From assembly GCF_030503435.1 (NCBI RefSeq), contig NZ_JAUKPO010000004.1, positions 62,001 to 126,000 of the forward strand: a DNA stretch of 64,000 nt, given 5' to 3'. The notes below the pieces were generated by a model, which was given only the letters and a program-made list of their open reading frames with translations, was not told the origin of the DNA and did not search any database. The position numbers and the translations under genes are program-made. The stretch's first letter is position 1; each line of letters opens with the position of its first letter. Below, piece by piece: positions 27,420 through 35,350 of this stretch. This stretch comes from Rhodocytophaga aerolata. GTDB lineage: Bacteria; Bacteroidota; Bacteroidia; Cytophagales; 172606-1.

Positions 27420-28151
27420 TCAGCGGACCGACAACATAAATTTAGTCAGTTCTGGTAATTTGATTCTGCCCTCATAAATTGCTTTACCGACGATAACACC
27501 GTATATCCCCATTTCGTGCAGCTGTTCAATATCAGCCATCGAACTAATACCCCCACTGGCAATCAGCTTTATTTCAGGGAATTTATAGTCTATATTGCCA
27601 TACAATACAAAAGAAGGACCCTGCAACAAGCCATCTTTGGCAACATCTGTACTAATTACATACTTCACACCTTTCTGAAGGTAGTCTGCAATAAAATCGT
27701 ATACCCAAACTTCGGTTACTTCTTTCCAGCCATGAATGGCAATTTTCTCTTTTTTAGCATCTGCTCCCAGAATAATTTTATCTCCGCCATACTGGTTAAG
27801 CCAGCTTTCAAACAATTCCGGATTATTTACAGCCACACTTCCTCCGGTTATTTGAGCCGCCCCATAATCAAAGGCCACCTGTACATCTGCATCAGACTGT
27901 ATACCTCCGCCAAAATCGATCTGTAACTTGGTGTGAGAAGCAATGGCATCTAATACTTTATAATTGACAACTTTTTTCTGCCGGGCGCCATCCAGGTCTA
28001 CCAGATGTAATCTGGTTAGCCCTGCATCCTCAAAAGATTTGGCTATGTCCAGAGGATGTGCATTGTATTCTTTTTTCTGTGCAAAATCTCCCTGGGTCAA
28101 CCTAACACATTTACCCTCAATGATATCAATGGCCGGAATTATCTGAATCAT
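27420..28151 (-). CDS. hisA: Phosphoribosylformimino-5-aminoimidazole carboxamide ribotide isomerase
   Basis: A 243-residue beta-alpha barrel isomerase of the histidine pathway, paralogous to HisF. Asp near residue 8 (PAIDIIEGKCVRLTQGD) and Asp near 130 (IILGADAKKEK) are the acid-base pair; FGGGIQSDADVQ and IASGGISSMADIEQL are the phosphate loops. It is first in the hisA-hisF-hisIE operon. A -7 box (TACTTTTG) lies 25 bases upstream. Confidence 0.96.
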   Translation of the reverse strand: MIQIIPAIDIIEGKCVRLTQGDFAQKKEYNAHPLDIAKSFEDAGLTRLHLVDLDGARQKKVVNYKVLDAIASHTKLQIDFGGGIQSDADVQVAFDYGAAQITGGSVAVNNPELFESWLNQYGGDKIILGADAKKEKIAIHGWKEVTEVWVYDFIADYLQKGVKYVISTDVAKDGLLQGPSFVLYGNIDYKFPEIKLIASGGISSMADIEQLHEMGIYGVIVGKAIYEGRIKLPELTKFMLSVR

Positions 28152-28175
28152 AAAATTGACAAGTTACGCTTGCTG

Positions 28176-28183
28176 CAAAAGTA
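28176..28183 (-). promoter_or_regulatory. -7 promoter box for the his operon
   Basis: Minus-strand TACTTTTG fits TAnnTTTG, 25 bases upstream of hisA. No matching -33 TTTG is visible. Confidence 0.4.
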
Positions 28184-28257
28184 TTCGTAAAAATCAGATA
28201 TTACATGAAAAGTAGAGAAGGAATATAAAAAAAATTACAAAAAATATTCAGCAAGCA

Positions 28258-28289
28258 TTGCGTAGTATAAAAATATTCTTTTACCTTTG
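28258..28289 (+). promoter_or_regulatory. Bacteroidetes-type promoter for tRNA-Asp
   Basis: TTG at 28258-28260 and a perfect TACCTTTG at 28282-28289 are 21 bases apart, and the tRNA begins 20 bases downstream. This fits the Bacteroidetes -33/-7 consensus. Confidence 0.65.
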
Positions 28290-28308
28290 CATCACCTTAA
28301 TAAAAGAC

Positions 28309-28382
28309 GGTCTGGTAGTTCAGTTGGTTAGAATGCCGCCCTGTCACGGCGGAGGTCGCGGGTTCGAGTCCCGTCCAGACCG
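28309..28382 (+). tRNA. tRNA-Asp (anticodon GTC)
   Basis: A 74-base cloverleaf: 7-bp acceptor GGTCTGG / CCAGACC with discriminator G, a D-arm (TAGTTCAGTTGGTTAGAA), an anticodon stem CCGCC / GGCGG around loop CTGTCAC with anticodon GTC, and a T-arm with GGTTCGAGTCC. No CCA is encoded. It is a single tRNA with its own promoter and terminator. Confidence 0.97.
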
Positions 28383-28385
28383 CTT

Positions 28386-28422
28386 AAAACCCTCAAATTT
28401 TACGATTTGAGGGTTTTTTTTT
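28386..28422 (+). terminator. Intrinsic terminator after tRNA-Asp
   Basis: A 13-bp perfect stem (AAAACCCTCAAAT at 28386-28398, complement at 28405-28417), 6-base loop, then a T-run. It starts four bases after the tRNA. Confidence 0.92.
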
Positions 28423-28911
28423 CCACCACTCGCATGTTTCAAGCCTTACCTATCTGAACGGCCCCAATGCCTAACCGGATTTCATATAAAGCCCATTTCA
28501 GAAGTGCAGGGGCATACAAAACGGTATTGCCTTTATGTTTATCCTAAGCTGTGCAAAAAAGCCATGTGGATTCTTATTACACTTTCTTGTCCAAGGTAAG
28601 CAGGCAGATAGTATTGCTTTCAAGCCTACCATCTTGAAGGAATCAACGCAAACCCTTATATCAGGATATAAACCTTGCTATTCAAAGTAATAGTGTTATC
28701 TTACTCATATAACCGTTTGCCTCTTGGTCCGGATGTGCCTATATGAATAGGTAATTTCTATCTGAAGATAATTTATAAATATCTATCTGACTTTCCATGA
28801 TATACATCAGGATGCGCACTAACCTGGCTCATGTTTTTTTAGCAACTTCAAATCTAACTTAAGGCTAAAGTCATTGCTAGATTCAATCCAACTGTAATCA
28901 TTTCTATCCCT
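28423..28911. other. Intergenic region, 489 bases, nothing recognised
   Basis: Stops are frequent in all frames. A short open stretch on the plus strand around 28460-28590 does not resemble a family I know. Presumably it holds the promoter of the following gene, but I see no consensus. Confidence 0.5.
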
Positions 28912-29328
28912 ATGAAAACCTTACCACCTGTCAATCATCATTTTCTGCTTGAAGTAAGCATGGAAGACTTACATAAAGATGTTGCTACATGGCTGTCTGA
29001 TATTCATTTCTGGAGAGTTGAATTGTCTTTTTTTCAAAAATTGGTAGAAAAAATAGCTATCAAAACCACCTCAATAGAAGACAAACAAAGGGTTAGTCAT
29101 TTCCAAAACCTGATTATCTATTATCAGGGTGAGGTACTAGACCAACTGAAACACGGCGTACATGCGCATGAAGTATATTTGAAAAGTCTTCTGGAGAAAG
29201 ACGATACGGTAAATGATCAATCCTACCGGGAAACACATCAAAAGTTAGCAGGCCAGGTACAAAGCTTTGCCCATGCCATGAAGTTCTACAAAACTGACTT
29301 ATTCAACTTTTCCGAACGAGTACTTTGA
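28912..29328 (+). CDS. Small helical hypothetical protein
   Basis: A 138-residue cytosolic protein, mostly alpha-helical with heptad-like hydrophobic spacing (DVATWLSDIHFWRVEL, LVEKIAIKT, FQNLIIYYQGEVLDQLKHGV, LAGQVQSFAHAMKFYKTDLFNF). I do not recognise a domain, but proteins of this length and pattern occur beside universal stress proteins in Cytophagales. It lies 92 bases upstream of a universal stress protein gene and may be co-expressed with it, perhaps in a stress response; this is inference from position only. Confidence 0.65.
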   Translation: MKTLPPVNHHFLLEVSMEDLHKDVATWLSDIHFWRVELSFFQKLVEKIAIKTTSIEDKQRVSHFQNLIIYYQGEVLDQLKHGVHAHEVYLKSLLEKDDTVNDQSYRETHQKLAGQVQSFAHAMKFYKTDLFNFSERVL

Positions 29329-29420
29329 GTATTGGCCATAGAGCCATCATTTGCCCTTGCGGAAAATTCCATTCGTATGTTCGTAAGATCATAACAAGTT
29401 AACCTTCTACCCTTCTGCCC

Positions 29421-30248
29421 ATGAAAACACTTGTAGTACCTACCGACTTTTCTGCCAATGCCTATCATGCACTGGAATATGCTTTAGCCATCGCCAGAAA
29501 AATGCCTGCCAAAATAATAGTATTTCATGCCTACCATCTGCCCTCAAGTAATACCACACTTATGCGGGACATCTCACCAATGCTTAAACAGGATGCCGAA
29601 AGGGACATGGCAAGGCTGATCAAACAAGTAAAGAGTCACTTATTAGATGATTTGTTTTCTCTGGAATCAGTAGTTAGGAAAGGACACTTGCTAGAACAAC
29701 TGGCAACGTTGATTCGCAACGAACACGTAGACTTAGTAGTAATGGGCACCAAAGGAGCTAGCGGTCTTTCGCAGGTGTTTATAGGTAGCAATACTGCTTC
29801 CGTTATTGAGCATGTGCCTTGTCCGGTAATGGCAATTCCCGAATCTGCCAGGAGTAATCAGATTCAAAATATCTTGTATGCCACCAATTATCAGGCGGCA
29901 GATATGAACTCACTTAGAAAATTAATCCAACTTGCCAGTCTGTTTGATGCTTCTGTTACGATTGTTCATATTGCTGAAGAAAACAGTAACCGCCTACAAG
30001 AGGCAGCGAATATGCAATCGCTGACAGAAGAGGTAAAAAAAGAGATTACCTATCCTCATCTGTCTTTCCAGCTACTAGAAGGCAAGGACATTCTTAACAC
30101 GTTAGAAAATGTTATGCAAGCGATGAATATTGACCTGGTTGCTACAACTACCCGGCACAGAAATTTATATCAGCAGGTGGTGAGTCACAGTTTTACCAAA
30201 AAAATGGCTTATCATACCCATATTCCTCTGCTGGTTTTTCACGCGTAG
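29421..30248 (+). CDS. Tandem universal stress protein (UspA family)
   Basis: A 275-residue protein with two Usp domains (residues 1-145 and 150-275). The first opens TLVVPTDFSANAYHALEYAL, and its nucleotide motif is MGTKGASGLSQVFIGSNTASVI, a match to G-x(2)-G-x(9)-G-(S/T/N), so it likely binds ATP. The second domain (NILYATNYQAADMNSLRKLI) has TTTRHRNLYQQVVSHSFTKKM in place of this motif and probably does not bind ATP. The role is in stress survival; the mechanism is not known for this subgroup. Confidence 0.9.
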   Translation: MKTLVVPTDFSANAYHALEYALAIARKMPAKIIVFHAYHLPSSNTTLMRDISPMLKQDAERDMARLIKQVKSHLLDDLFSLESVVRKGHLLEQLATLIRNEHVDLVVMGTKGASGLSQVFIGSNTASVIEHVPCPVMAIPESARSNQIQNILYATNYQAADMNSLRKLIQLASLFDASVTIVHIAEENSNRLQEAANMQSLTEEVKKEITYPHLSFQLLEGKDILNTLENVMQAMNIDLVATTTRHRNLYQQVVSHSFTKKMAYHTHIPLLVFHA

Positions 30249-30359
30249 CTTTTCAGACTGTTAAACATGCGGCTATAAGAAGTTAAAAAGGCCCTGAACA
30301 TGGGTTAAGGCTTCCGTCAAACGTTGATACTAAACAAGGTATACCAGCAAATGCATATT

Positions 30360-31253
30360 TTACCTGAACAAAGCAGCAGCTCCCAGCAAACCTGCTTTTT
30401 CGCCTATTACCCCTCTTTGAATAAATACTTTCTGAGAGTAATAAGAAGCCAGATGAATTTTTAGTTGATGGGTTACCGAAGGCAGCAGAAGATCGGTTGC
30501 TATAGCCAGGCGGCCTGTTAACAGAATATGGGAAACATCCAGCAGAGGAATAACTGATGCAAGGGCATTTCCCAAAATATTGCCCATATGCGCAACTACT
30601 GACCTGGCTACACGATCGCCTTTTCGGGCAGCCTCGCATACGCTTTCCGGAGAAAGCCCCTTGCCTGCCAGTACACTTCGCTCATTGACTTCATTATCTA
30701 TCTGTTCATAAATATATGCTTCTAACGAGTTCCAGCAGAGTGCTTTTTCAAGTGTTTGCTCACCGTTCAAAAGCATACTGGCTATCTGTATGCCATTGCC
30801 ATCAAATCCATTATATAGCTTCCCCTCTCCTATAGCCGCACTTTCCACATAGGTATCCAGGTTGATGAGCAAAAAATCGTTGAATGCATACGCGCCATAT
30901 ACCCATTCTCCCAGAGCCAAGCAATCTCCGGCACGTGCCAACTTAAAATTTTTAGTTGGAAATTCATCAGATAACAAGTCTGCAATAGATACGTTATCCA
31001 AACTTATTATATGAGGAACATGTAGCAGGGTTTTCCTGTCAGCAGACAGTATGCCCGGCAATCCGATGCCAACCTGTTTGATTTCCGGGAACTGATGTAA
31101 ATATCTTTTCAGTTCTGCGAGCAAATGCCGGGGAATACCCAAAGAAGCCACCCAGTCCCTACTATCGAACTTTTTCTCATGGCTTATCTTACCTTCTGTG
31201 GTAACCATACCAACATGAGCCACTGCTTGATTGATGTATACAGCTAATATCAT
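30360..31253 (-). CDS. ROK-fold protein with degenerate active site
   Basis: A 297-residue protein with ROK (NagC/glucokinase) architecture. The ATG at 31253 is used; the frame opens upstream only at a TTG. VGIGLPGILSADRKTL and HIILTGRLAIATDLLLPS-type segments fit the fold. The N-terminal phosphate loop D-x-G-G-T is replaced by VYINQAVAHVG; the catalytic N-D pair reads GDCLALGEW (Asp kept, Asn lost); the second glycine-rich phosphate loop reads LDTYVESAAIG; and the zinc motif CxCGxxGCxE is absent. It therefore probably lacks kinase activity and may be a sugar sensor. No DNA-binding domain is present. Nothing nearby suggests a sugar operon. Confidence 0.78.
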   Translation of the reverse strand: MILAVYINQAVAHVGMVTTEGKISHEKKFDSRDWVASLGIPRHLLAELKRYLHQFPEIKQVGIGLPGILSADRKTLLHVPHIISLDNVSIADLLSDEFPTKNFKLARAGDCLALGEWVYGAYAFNDFLLINLDTYVESAAIGEGKLYNGFDGNGIQIASMLLNGEQTLEKALCWNSLEAYIYEQIDNEVNERSVLAGKGLSPESVCEAARKGDRVARSVVAHMGNILGNALASVIPLLDVSHILLTGRLAIATDLLLPSVTHQLKIHLASYYSQKVFIQRGVIGEKAGLLGAAALFR

Positions 31254-31344
31254 ATGGGAAATTTTAAAAGTATTAAGTTGAACCAATTTGTTTAAAATAT
31301 AGTCGTGCTGCTATGAGTAATATCATCCGGTAACCTAATCATAG

Positions 31345-31611
31345 TCAGCCTTCTAGTAACTTTTTATCTGGCACTTTGCGGTTAGCTGTTTGAATTAATT
31401 CACGAAGGTGCTGCCACATTATAAAAATCCCGTAACCAATGCCCGGCAACTGGAATATGAGGCTGCAAAAAACAATGAGAAAATCTCGCAAGAAAATGTG
31501 GAAGGGTATACAATAGGGATTTAAACCAATGGACGAAGTTTTACCACTTATCCCTAAGAAGGCAAAGGCATTAACCCACAAACTATACTGTCCATCATTG
31601 GAAAACCACAT
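31345..31611 (-). CDS. Possible small membrane protein
   Basis: An 88-residue frame with one or two hydrophobic segments (FHIFLRDFLIVFCSLIFQL, GIGYGIFIMW) and a basic end (TANRKVPDKKLLEG). The composition is protein-like, but I know no family and codon usage gives no strong support. It lies between the ROK-fold gene and an MlaD-like remnant, so it may itself be a remnant. Confidence 0.3.
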   Translation of the reverse strand: MWFSNDGQYSLWVNAFAFLGISGKTSSIGLNPYCIPFHIFLRDFLIVFCSLIFQLPGIGYGIFIMWQHLRELIQTANRKVPDKKLLEG

Positions 31612-31742
31612 AAATTTCTGATAGAGCTTGAGTAGATGAAAATGATATTTCCTGAATACAGCCAGGATAGGCCATGCTTCTTACCATAGATAGTCATAAA
31701 GATTCCCTTTTTCCAGCTGTGCTTCCCAGAAGATGAATATTC

Positions 31743-31856
31743 TTATTTCTTTGCCTTTTTCCGGAAGTACCGCCGCAGCAGAAAATCATGTTGCAGCGCC
31801 TGCATATTTTCATTGAACCGCTCAGAACCTTGCTTAATTTCTACCCGACTCTGCCT
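31743..31856 (-). pseudogene. Remnant of an MlaD/MCE-family protein C terminus
   Basis: On the minus strand a 37-codon stretch without a proper start ends in RFNENMQALQHDFLLRRYF followed by a basic tail and a stop. The pattern (N-E-N-M-x-A-L-x-H-(D/N)-F-L-x-R-x-(Y/F)-F-x-K-K) matches how Bacteroidota MlaD/MCE lipid-transport proteins end. An in-frame stop lies just upstream and no MCE domain is present, so only the tail survives. The rest of the 31612-31916 gap holds nothing else I recognise. Confidence 0.4.
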
Positions 31857-31916
31857 TTATGGAGATGAAAAGTATCATCTCTCTCCTATAAAATGGTTTG
31901 TATTTTAAGAGTCTCT

Positions 31917-32126
31917 TTACAGTAACTCCTGGCACTCGATTCCCAATCCATTCAGGCCTTTTACTACCACATCTGTTACAGCTGTTTTGCTTTCTATACG
32001 AAGTATTCTGTCACAGTCTTTAAGGTCAAAATTCCACGTAACGCCTGGTAGATATTGCTCTAAAAAAACACCAACCTGTCTGATAGATTTTTTAGTTTTC
32101 ACTGATGTTTTATATACATAAATCAT
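31917..32126 (-). CDS. Small HMA-like ferredoxin-fold protein
   Basis: A 69-residue protein (YVYKTSVKTKKSIRQVGVFLEQ, then NFDLKDCDRILRIES, then VVKGLNGLGIECQEL) with the beta-alpha-beta-beta-alpha-beta order of heavy-metal-associated domains but without the CxxC motif. I associate it with a frequent Bacteroidota family of unknown role. It is the last gene of a three-gene operon, 5 bases after the DUF3817 gene, under an apparent TetR operator at 32980-33001. Confidence 0.75.
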   Translation of the reverse strand: MIYVYKTSVKTKKSIRQVGVFLEQYLPGVTWNFDLKDCDRILRIESKTAVTDVVVKGLNGLGIECQELL

Positions 32127-32131
32127 TTTCG

Positions 32132-32455
32132 TTATTTTTCATGGGTAGGTATGTGACGCAGTATTTTATAATCTATATAAAAAGTGCCTAATGGAATAAG
32201 GCAAGCAACGATAACTTTCCAAGTGGTGTCTTTAAATGCCCATCGCTGTTCTATACCCATCCGCAATGCATTGACAATAAAAAGCAGGAACAAGGCTCCA
32301 TGAATGGGACCAATGATTTTTACCAGAGATGGGTCGTGGAGAAAATACTTATAGGGAACGGCTAGCAAAAGAAGTACTAGCAGGGAAATACCTTCCAGAA
32401 AAGCATACAGGCGAAGCCGTCCGACCGGGGTTGTAAGGAAGTTTGTCATTCTCAA
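32132..32455 (-). CDS. DUF3817 domain membrane protein
   Basis: A 107-residue protein with three TM helices (GISLLVLLLLAVPYKYF, IIGPIHGALFLLFIVNAL, VIVACLIPLGTFYIDYKIL) covering the whole length, matching DUF3817. The family has no known activity. The G-P-x-H-G-A-L-F segment in TM2 is its signature. It overlaps the preceding gene by four bases (ATGA), which indicates translational coupling. Confidence 0.88.
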   Translation of the reverse strand: MRMTNFLTTPVGRLRLYAFLEGISLLVLLLLAVPYKYFLHDPSLVKIIGPIHGALFLLFIVNALRMGIEQRWAFKDTTWKVIVACLIPLGTFYIDYKILRHIPTHEK

Positions 32456-32913
32456 AAACGTAGATAAGGTCTGTGAGCAAAAGGCGAAAAAGGCCAGGGA
32501 ATAGCTATAAGTATGAGTGCAAGGGCAGTTGCAAAAAAGTAGAACATGGTGCTGAATTTCTCTTTATCAGTCTCTTTCCGTTTCGCCAATGCTGAACCAA
32601 TAGTAATAACCAGAATGGCTACGATCATCATGGCAAGATGGATGATGGCGAAAAAAAGAGGCTCTGTACTTTCCTTGGGATAATCGGAAGATCCAAAAAA
32701 ATAGCTTACTACCGGACTTTGCGAGTACAACACCACACCAACCATAAGTTGAAGGTGACTAATAGTAGCAGTCCAGTGACGGATAGTATCATCCTTTTTA
32801 GTAAAAGGTAACGTAAAACGATAGCCTTTATATGCTCTAAAGATAGCATAGGTCAGGCTTATCAAGACAAGCCACCTCAGGAGAGAATGCAGGAAGAGTA
32901 GGGTTGAATACAT
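32452..32913 (-). CDS. Conserved multi-pass membrane protein
   Basis: A 153-residue protein with four TM helices (LLFLHSLLRWLVLISLTYAIF, SHLQLMVGVVLYSQ, FAIIHLAMMIVAILVITIGSAL, FYFFATALALILIAIPW). His residues in three of the helices (LHSLLRW, ISHLQ, IIHLAMM) are placed as in small cytochrome-b-like families, and homologues are sometimes named cytochrome B, but haem binding is unproven. It is the first gene of the operon with DUF3817 and the HMA-like protein, just downstream of the operator at 32980-33001. Confidence 0.75.
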   Translation of the reverse strand: MYSTLLFLHSLLRWLVLISLTYAIFRAYKGYRFTLPFTKKDDTIRHWTATISHLQLMVGVVLYSQSPVVSYFFGSSDYPKESTEPLFFAIIHLAMMIVAILVITIGSALAKRKETDKEKFSTMFYFFATALALILIAIPWPFSPFAHRPYLRF

Positions 32914-32979
32914 ATATAGAGATGAATTAAAAGAAAATACTGGGTTAACTTGATCTGTATACTATCAGAATAGTATTCA

Positions 32980-33001
32980 AAACATACTAATTGGTATGTT
33001 T
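32980..33001. promoter_or_regulatory. TetR operator, copy 3, in front of the membrane-protein operon
   Basis: The core AACATACTAATTGGTATGTT is a dyad with 7-bp perfect arms. Over 22 bases it differs from the operator copies beside the TetR gene at one position. It lies between the TetR stop and the operon start, 67 bases upstream of the start at 32913. Confidence 0.8.
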
Positions 33002-33015
33002 TTAGGTAAAAAAAT

Positions 33016-33603
33016 TTAGCTAAGGGTTTTTAGATACATTTTCAATTCCTTTAGGAAAGTATGATAACAGCTCACGCCTACCAGCTTTCCCATATTCCGG
33101 ATACCACTGTAGCCAGCTATAATAAATGCAGCCACCCCATCAGGGTTCACATCCTGATTGATTTTACCACTCGCTACTCCCTGCTTTACACAGGTTCGTA
33201 TGGCTTCTTGCCATTGAAGAATAAGTTGTAAGAGAGCCTGGTGAAAAGACGCATGTAATGGAGCCATTTCTTCTATCAGGTTTACAGCAGGGCAACCATA
33301 TTGTACCTGAAAGAATGGAGCATGCAGCAATACATGTTCCATCATATGATAAAGTGCCTCTACCGGATCTTGTGCTGCTATCAAAGGGTTAATTAAGGCT
33401 TTCTTCATACCCGGATACATTACCTCATTAACCATGGCCAGTCCCATTTGATCTTTGGTTTTAAAATGATAAAAAAAAGCGCCTTTCGTTAGCTCAGTAG
33501 TAGCCAGAATATCATCAATACTGCAAGCCTGATACCCTTTCATATAAATGAGATCAAATGCTTTCTGAAGAATAGATAAGCGGGTAATGGCAGCCTTAGA
33601 CAT
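33016..33603 (-). CDS. TetR/AcrR family transcriptional regulator
   Basis: A 195-residue repressor-type regulator. I choose the ATG at 33603 (MSKAAITRLSIL); the open frame upstream to 33657 runs through the operator. The HTH is at about residues 25-50 (CSIDDILATTELTKGAFFYHFKTKDQM). The ligand domain (60-190) contains one long helical bundle and a Cys (QYGCPAVNL) that could take part in sensing. A 46-bp perfect inverted operator lies directly upstream and a copy lies before the next operon, so it probably represses itself and the 32913-31917 operon. Its inducer is unknown; nearby enzymes suggest a small electrophile or hydrophobic compound. Confidence 0.92.
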   Translation of the reverse strand: MSKAAITRLSILQKAFDLIYMKGYQACSIDDILATTELTKGAFFYHFKTKDQMGLAMVNEVMYPGMKKALINPLIAAQDPVEALYHMMEHVLLHAPFFQVQYGCPAVNLIEEMAPLHASFHQALLQLILQWQEAIRTCVKQGVASGKINQDVNPDGVAAFIIAGYSGIRNMGKLVGVSCYHTFLKELKMYLKTLS

Positions 33604-33649
33604 AAACATACTAGTTGGTATGTTTGTAAACATACCAACTAGTATGTTT
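33604..33649. promoter_or_regulatory. Double TetR operator (46-bp palindrome)
   Basis: Two 22-base sites, 33604-33625 and 33628-33649, each built on AACATACTAGTTGGTATGTT or its complement, form a perfect inverted repeat around a GT spacer. The first begins at the base next to the TetR start codon, so binding here would block transcription of the TetR gene. Confidence 0.88.
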
Positions 33650-33842
33650 TCTACCAATAGATTGACAGCATTTATTTTGAAGCTTATTGTAATAGATCAG
33701 ATCATATGGGAAGATGCCCCAAATCTGTTCCTGTCAGCAGTTTCTATAAGCCATGGGTTCTCCAATATGTCAAATAAGCTAATGAACCGAATTACTGCTA
33801 AGTATTTCTCCATTCACTAGATGCACACAAAAACACGGTTAG

Positions 33843-33864
33843 GCAAGGCTTATAAAAGCCTTGC
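33843..33864 (-). terminator. Hairpin after the alcohol-dehydrogenase-like gene
   Basis: A 9-bp perfect stem (GCAAGGCTT / AAGCCTTGC) with loop ATAA lies 40 bases after the stop at 33904. The following U-content is modest. Confidence 0.5.
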
Positions 33865-33903
33865 TGTATGGTGCATACAAAAGTAGTTAGTGGCTTTGGT
33901 TTG

Positions 33904-34920
33904 CTAGATTGTTGCTCTGGATGGTAGCTTTTGTACCGCTTCTTCGTTATTGCTGTCTTGTTTATCGTCAACATCTTTCCACACCATAGCCACTTTTCCT
34001 CTGGTATGCATGGCTTCAATGTGACGGATGGCTTGTGGAATTTCTTTATAGGAATAGGTCTTTTCAAGGTGAACCTTAATTTTTCCCTGTTGAATGTAGA
34101 TAGCCAGTGTCTCCAGATCTTTTGTGTTGGCCTGGGCGGTAAATTGAATCAAAGGAAATCGGCTAACTGCTTTTTGTAAGAGTACCGAACTCATGTGCCC
34201 CATTGTTGTGAAGCCTACCATAACCCCTCGTTTCCCCATTCGTTGATAGTCACCAAACGATAGATTTCCATGTGTATCAATTACGAGATCATAGTTCCCG
34301 GTATGTTGATGAATATCTTCCTGATCGTAGGCAATTACATGATCGGCACCTAATGCCTTTACAAACTCCCTGTTTTTACTCGAACAGACAGCCGTTACTT
34401 TTGTGCCATATACTTTGGCAAGTTGAACAGCAAAATGACCCACACCTCCCGAAGAACCGTTTATTAAAACCGATTCTCCCTCTTTTACTTGTCCATGGGT
34501 GGTTACTGCTTGCAAGGCCGTTAGCCCGGCTATGGGCACACTTGCCATGATAGGAAAAGCGACGCCTTCCGGCATTTTGGCGCAAACGCTTGCTGGTGCA
34601 CAAATGTATTCGGCAAAAGCGCCTCCTTGCAGGGACTCTCCAAATACGCGGTCGCCCACCTGAAACTGCGCTACTTGGCTTCCTACTTTTTCCACTACAC
34701 CGGCAAAATCAGCTCCCAGAATTTTATCTTTTGGCCTAAATAATCCGAATGTGAAGCGGGCAAAAAAAGGTTTTCCCCGCAGAATATGCCAGTCAGCCGG
34801 GTTAGCAGAATTGGCCATCACTCTCACCAAAAGATGATCATCCTTCAACTGTGGTTTTTCTACCTCTTCCAATTTCAGTATTTCCGGTCCACCGTACGTT
34901 GTTTTTGTAATAGCTTTCAT
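33904..34920 (-). CDS. Zinc-independent NAD(P)H-dependent alcohol dehydrogenase / quinone oxidoreductase-like
   Basis: A 338-residue MDR enzyme. The GroES-like domain (1-130) shows NSANPADWHILRG and GADFAGVVEKVGSQV; the Rossmann part has GSSGGVGHFAVQLAK for NAD(P). Catalytic zinc ligands are absent. It resembles reticulon-4-interacting-protein/QOR-type reductases that act on quinones or enones. The last 20 residues (from WKDVDDKQDSNN) extend beyond the normal end and look unstructured. It sits upstream of the TetR gene on the same strand; a weak dyad (34960-34977) precedes it but no TetR-type site. Confidence 0.88.
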   Translation of the reverse strand: MKAITKTTYGGPEILKLEEVEKPQLKDDHLLVRVMANSANPADWHILRGKPFFARFTFGLFRPKDKILGADFAGVVEKVGSQVAQFQVGDRVFGESLQGGAFAEYICAPASVCAKMPEGVAFPIMASVPIAGLTALQAVTTHGQVKEGESVLINGSSGGVGHFAVQLAKVYGTKVTAVCSSKNREFVKALGADHVIAYDQEDIHQHTGNYDLVIDTHGNLSFGDYQRMGKRGVMVGFTTMGHMSSVLLQKAVSRFPLIQFTAQANTKDLETLAIYIQQGKIKVHLEKTYSYKEIPQAIRHIEAMHTRGKVAMVWKDVDDKQDSNNEEAVQKLPSRATI

Positions 34921-35350
34921 AGGTTTATAGTTTATTTACGCTCGTTACTAGAGCATGCAGTGAATATACTTGTTCACCCTACGAAAGAATACTTTATTTT
35001 GATGAACGGACATCTCCTAGTGTATAATGCCCTTCATTGCGGTTGATAATATCAAAAACAAATCCCTTTACATAAAGAAAAGAAACAAGCCTATGAGACG
35101 TAGAAATACATACTGCAATAAATAGTAGGATTACAAAGGCAAAAACTATCATTTACAAGAAAACTCAGATAAGAACCGCATACCAAAAAAGTCCCTTCAC
35201 TAACATATTAACATAGAAGTCTCAAAAAGCTATTCTTTAAGTTGATTGAATCAGTTTTAGAATTGAGAGTTATTCAGAAACTACTTTACCTAATCCCTGG
35301 CCACATAGCGGCTTGCGGCAATTTTTAATTAGTTTGCCTCTTATATACGA
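34921..35350. other. Intergenic region, 430 bases, no gene seen
   Basis: AT-rich sequence upstream of the MDR gene and downstream of the efflux operon. GTGAA / TTCAC arms at 34960-34977 form a weak dyad 40 bases before the MDR start and might be an operator. Confidence 0.5.

Noticed and set aside
34960-34977. Dyad GTGAA / TTCAC before the MDR dehydrogenase as a TetR operator
   Set aside because: It shares no sequence with the clear TetR sites and its 5-bp arms are expected by chance in this much sequence.
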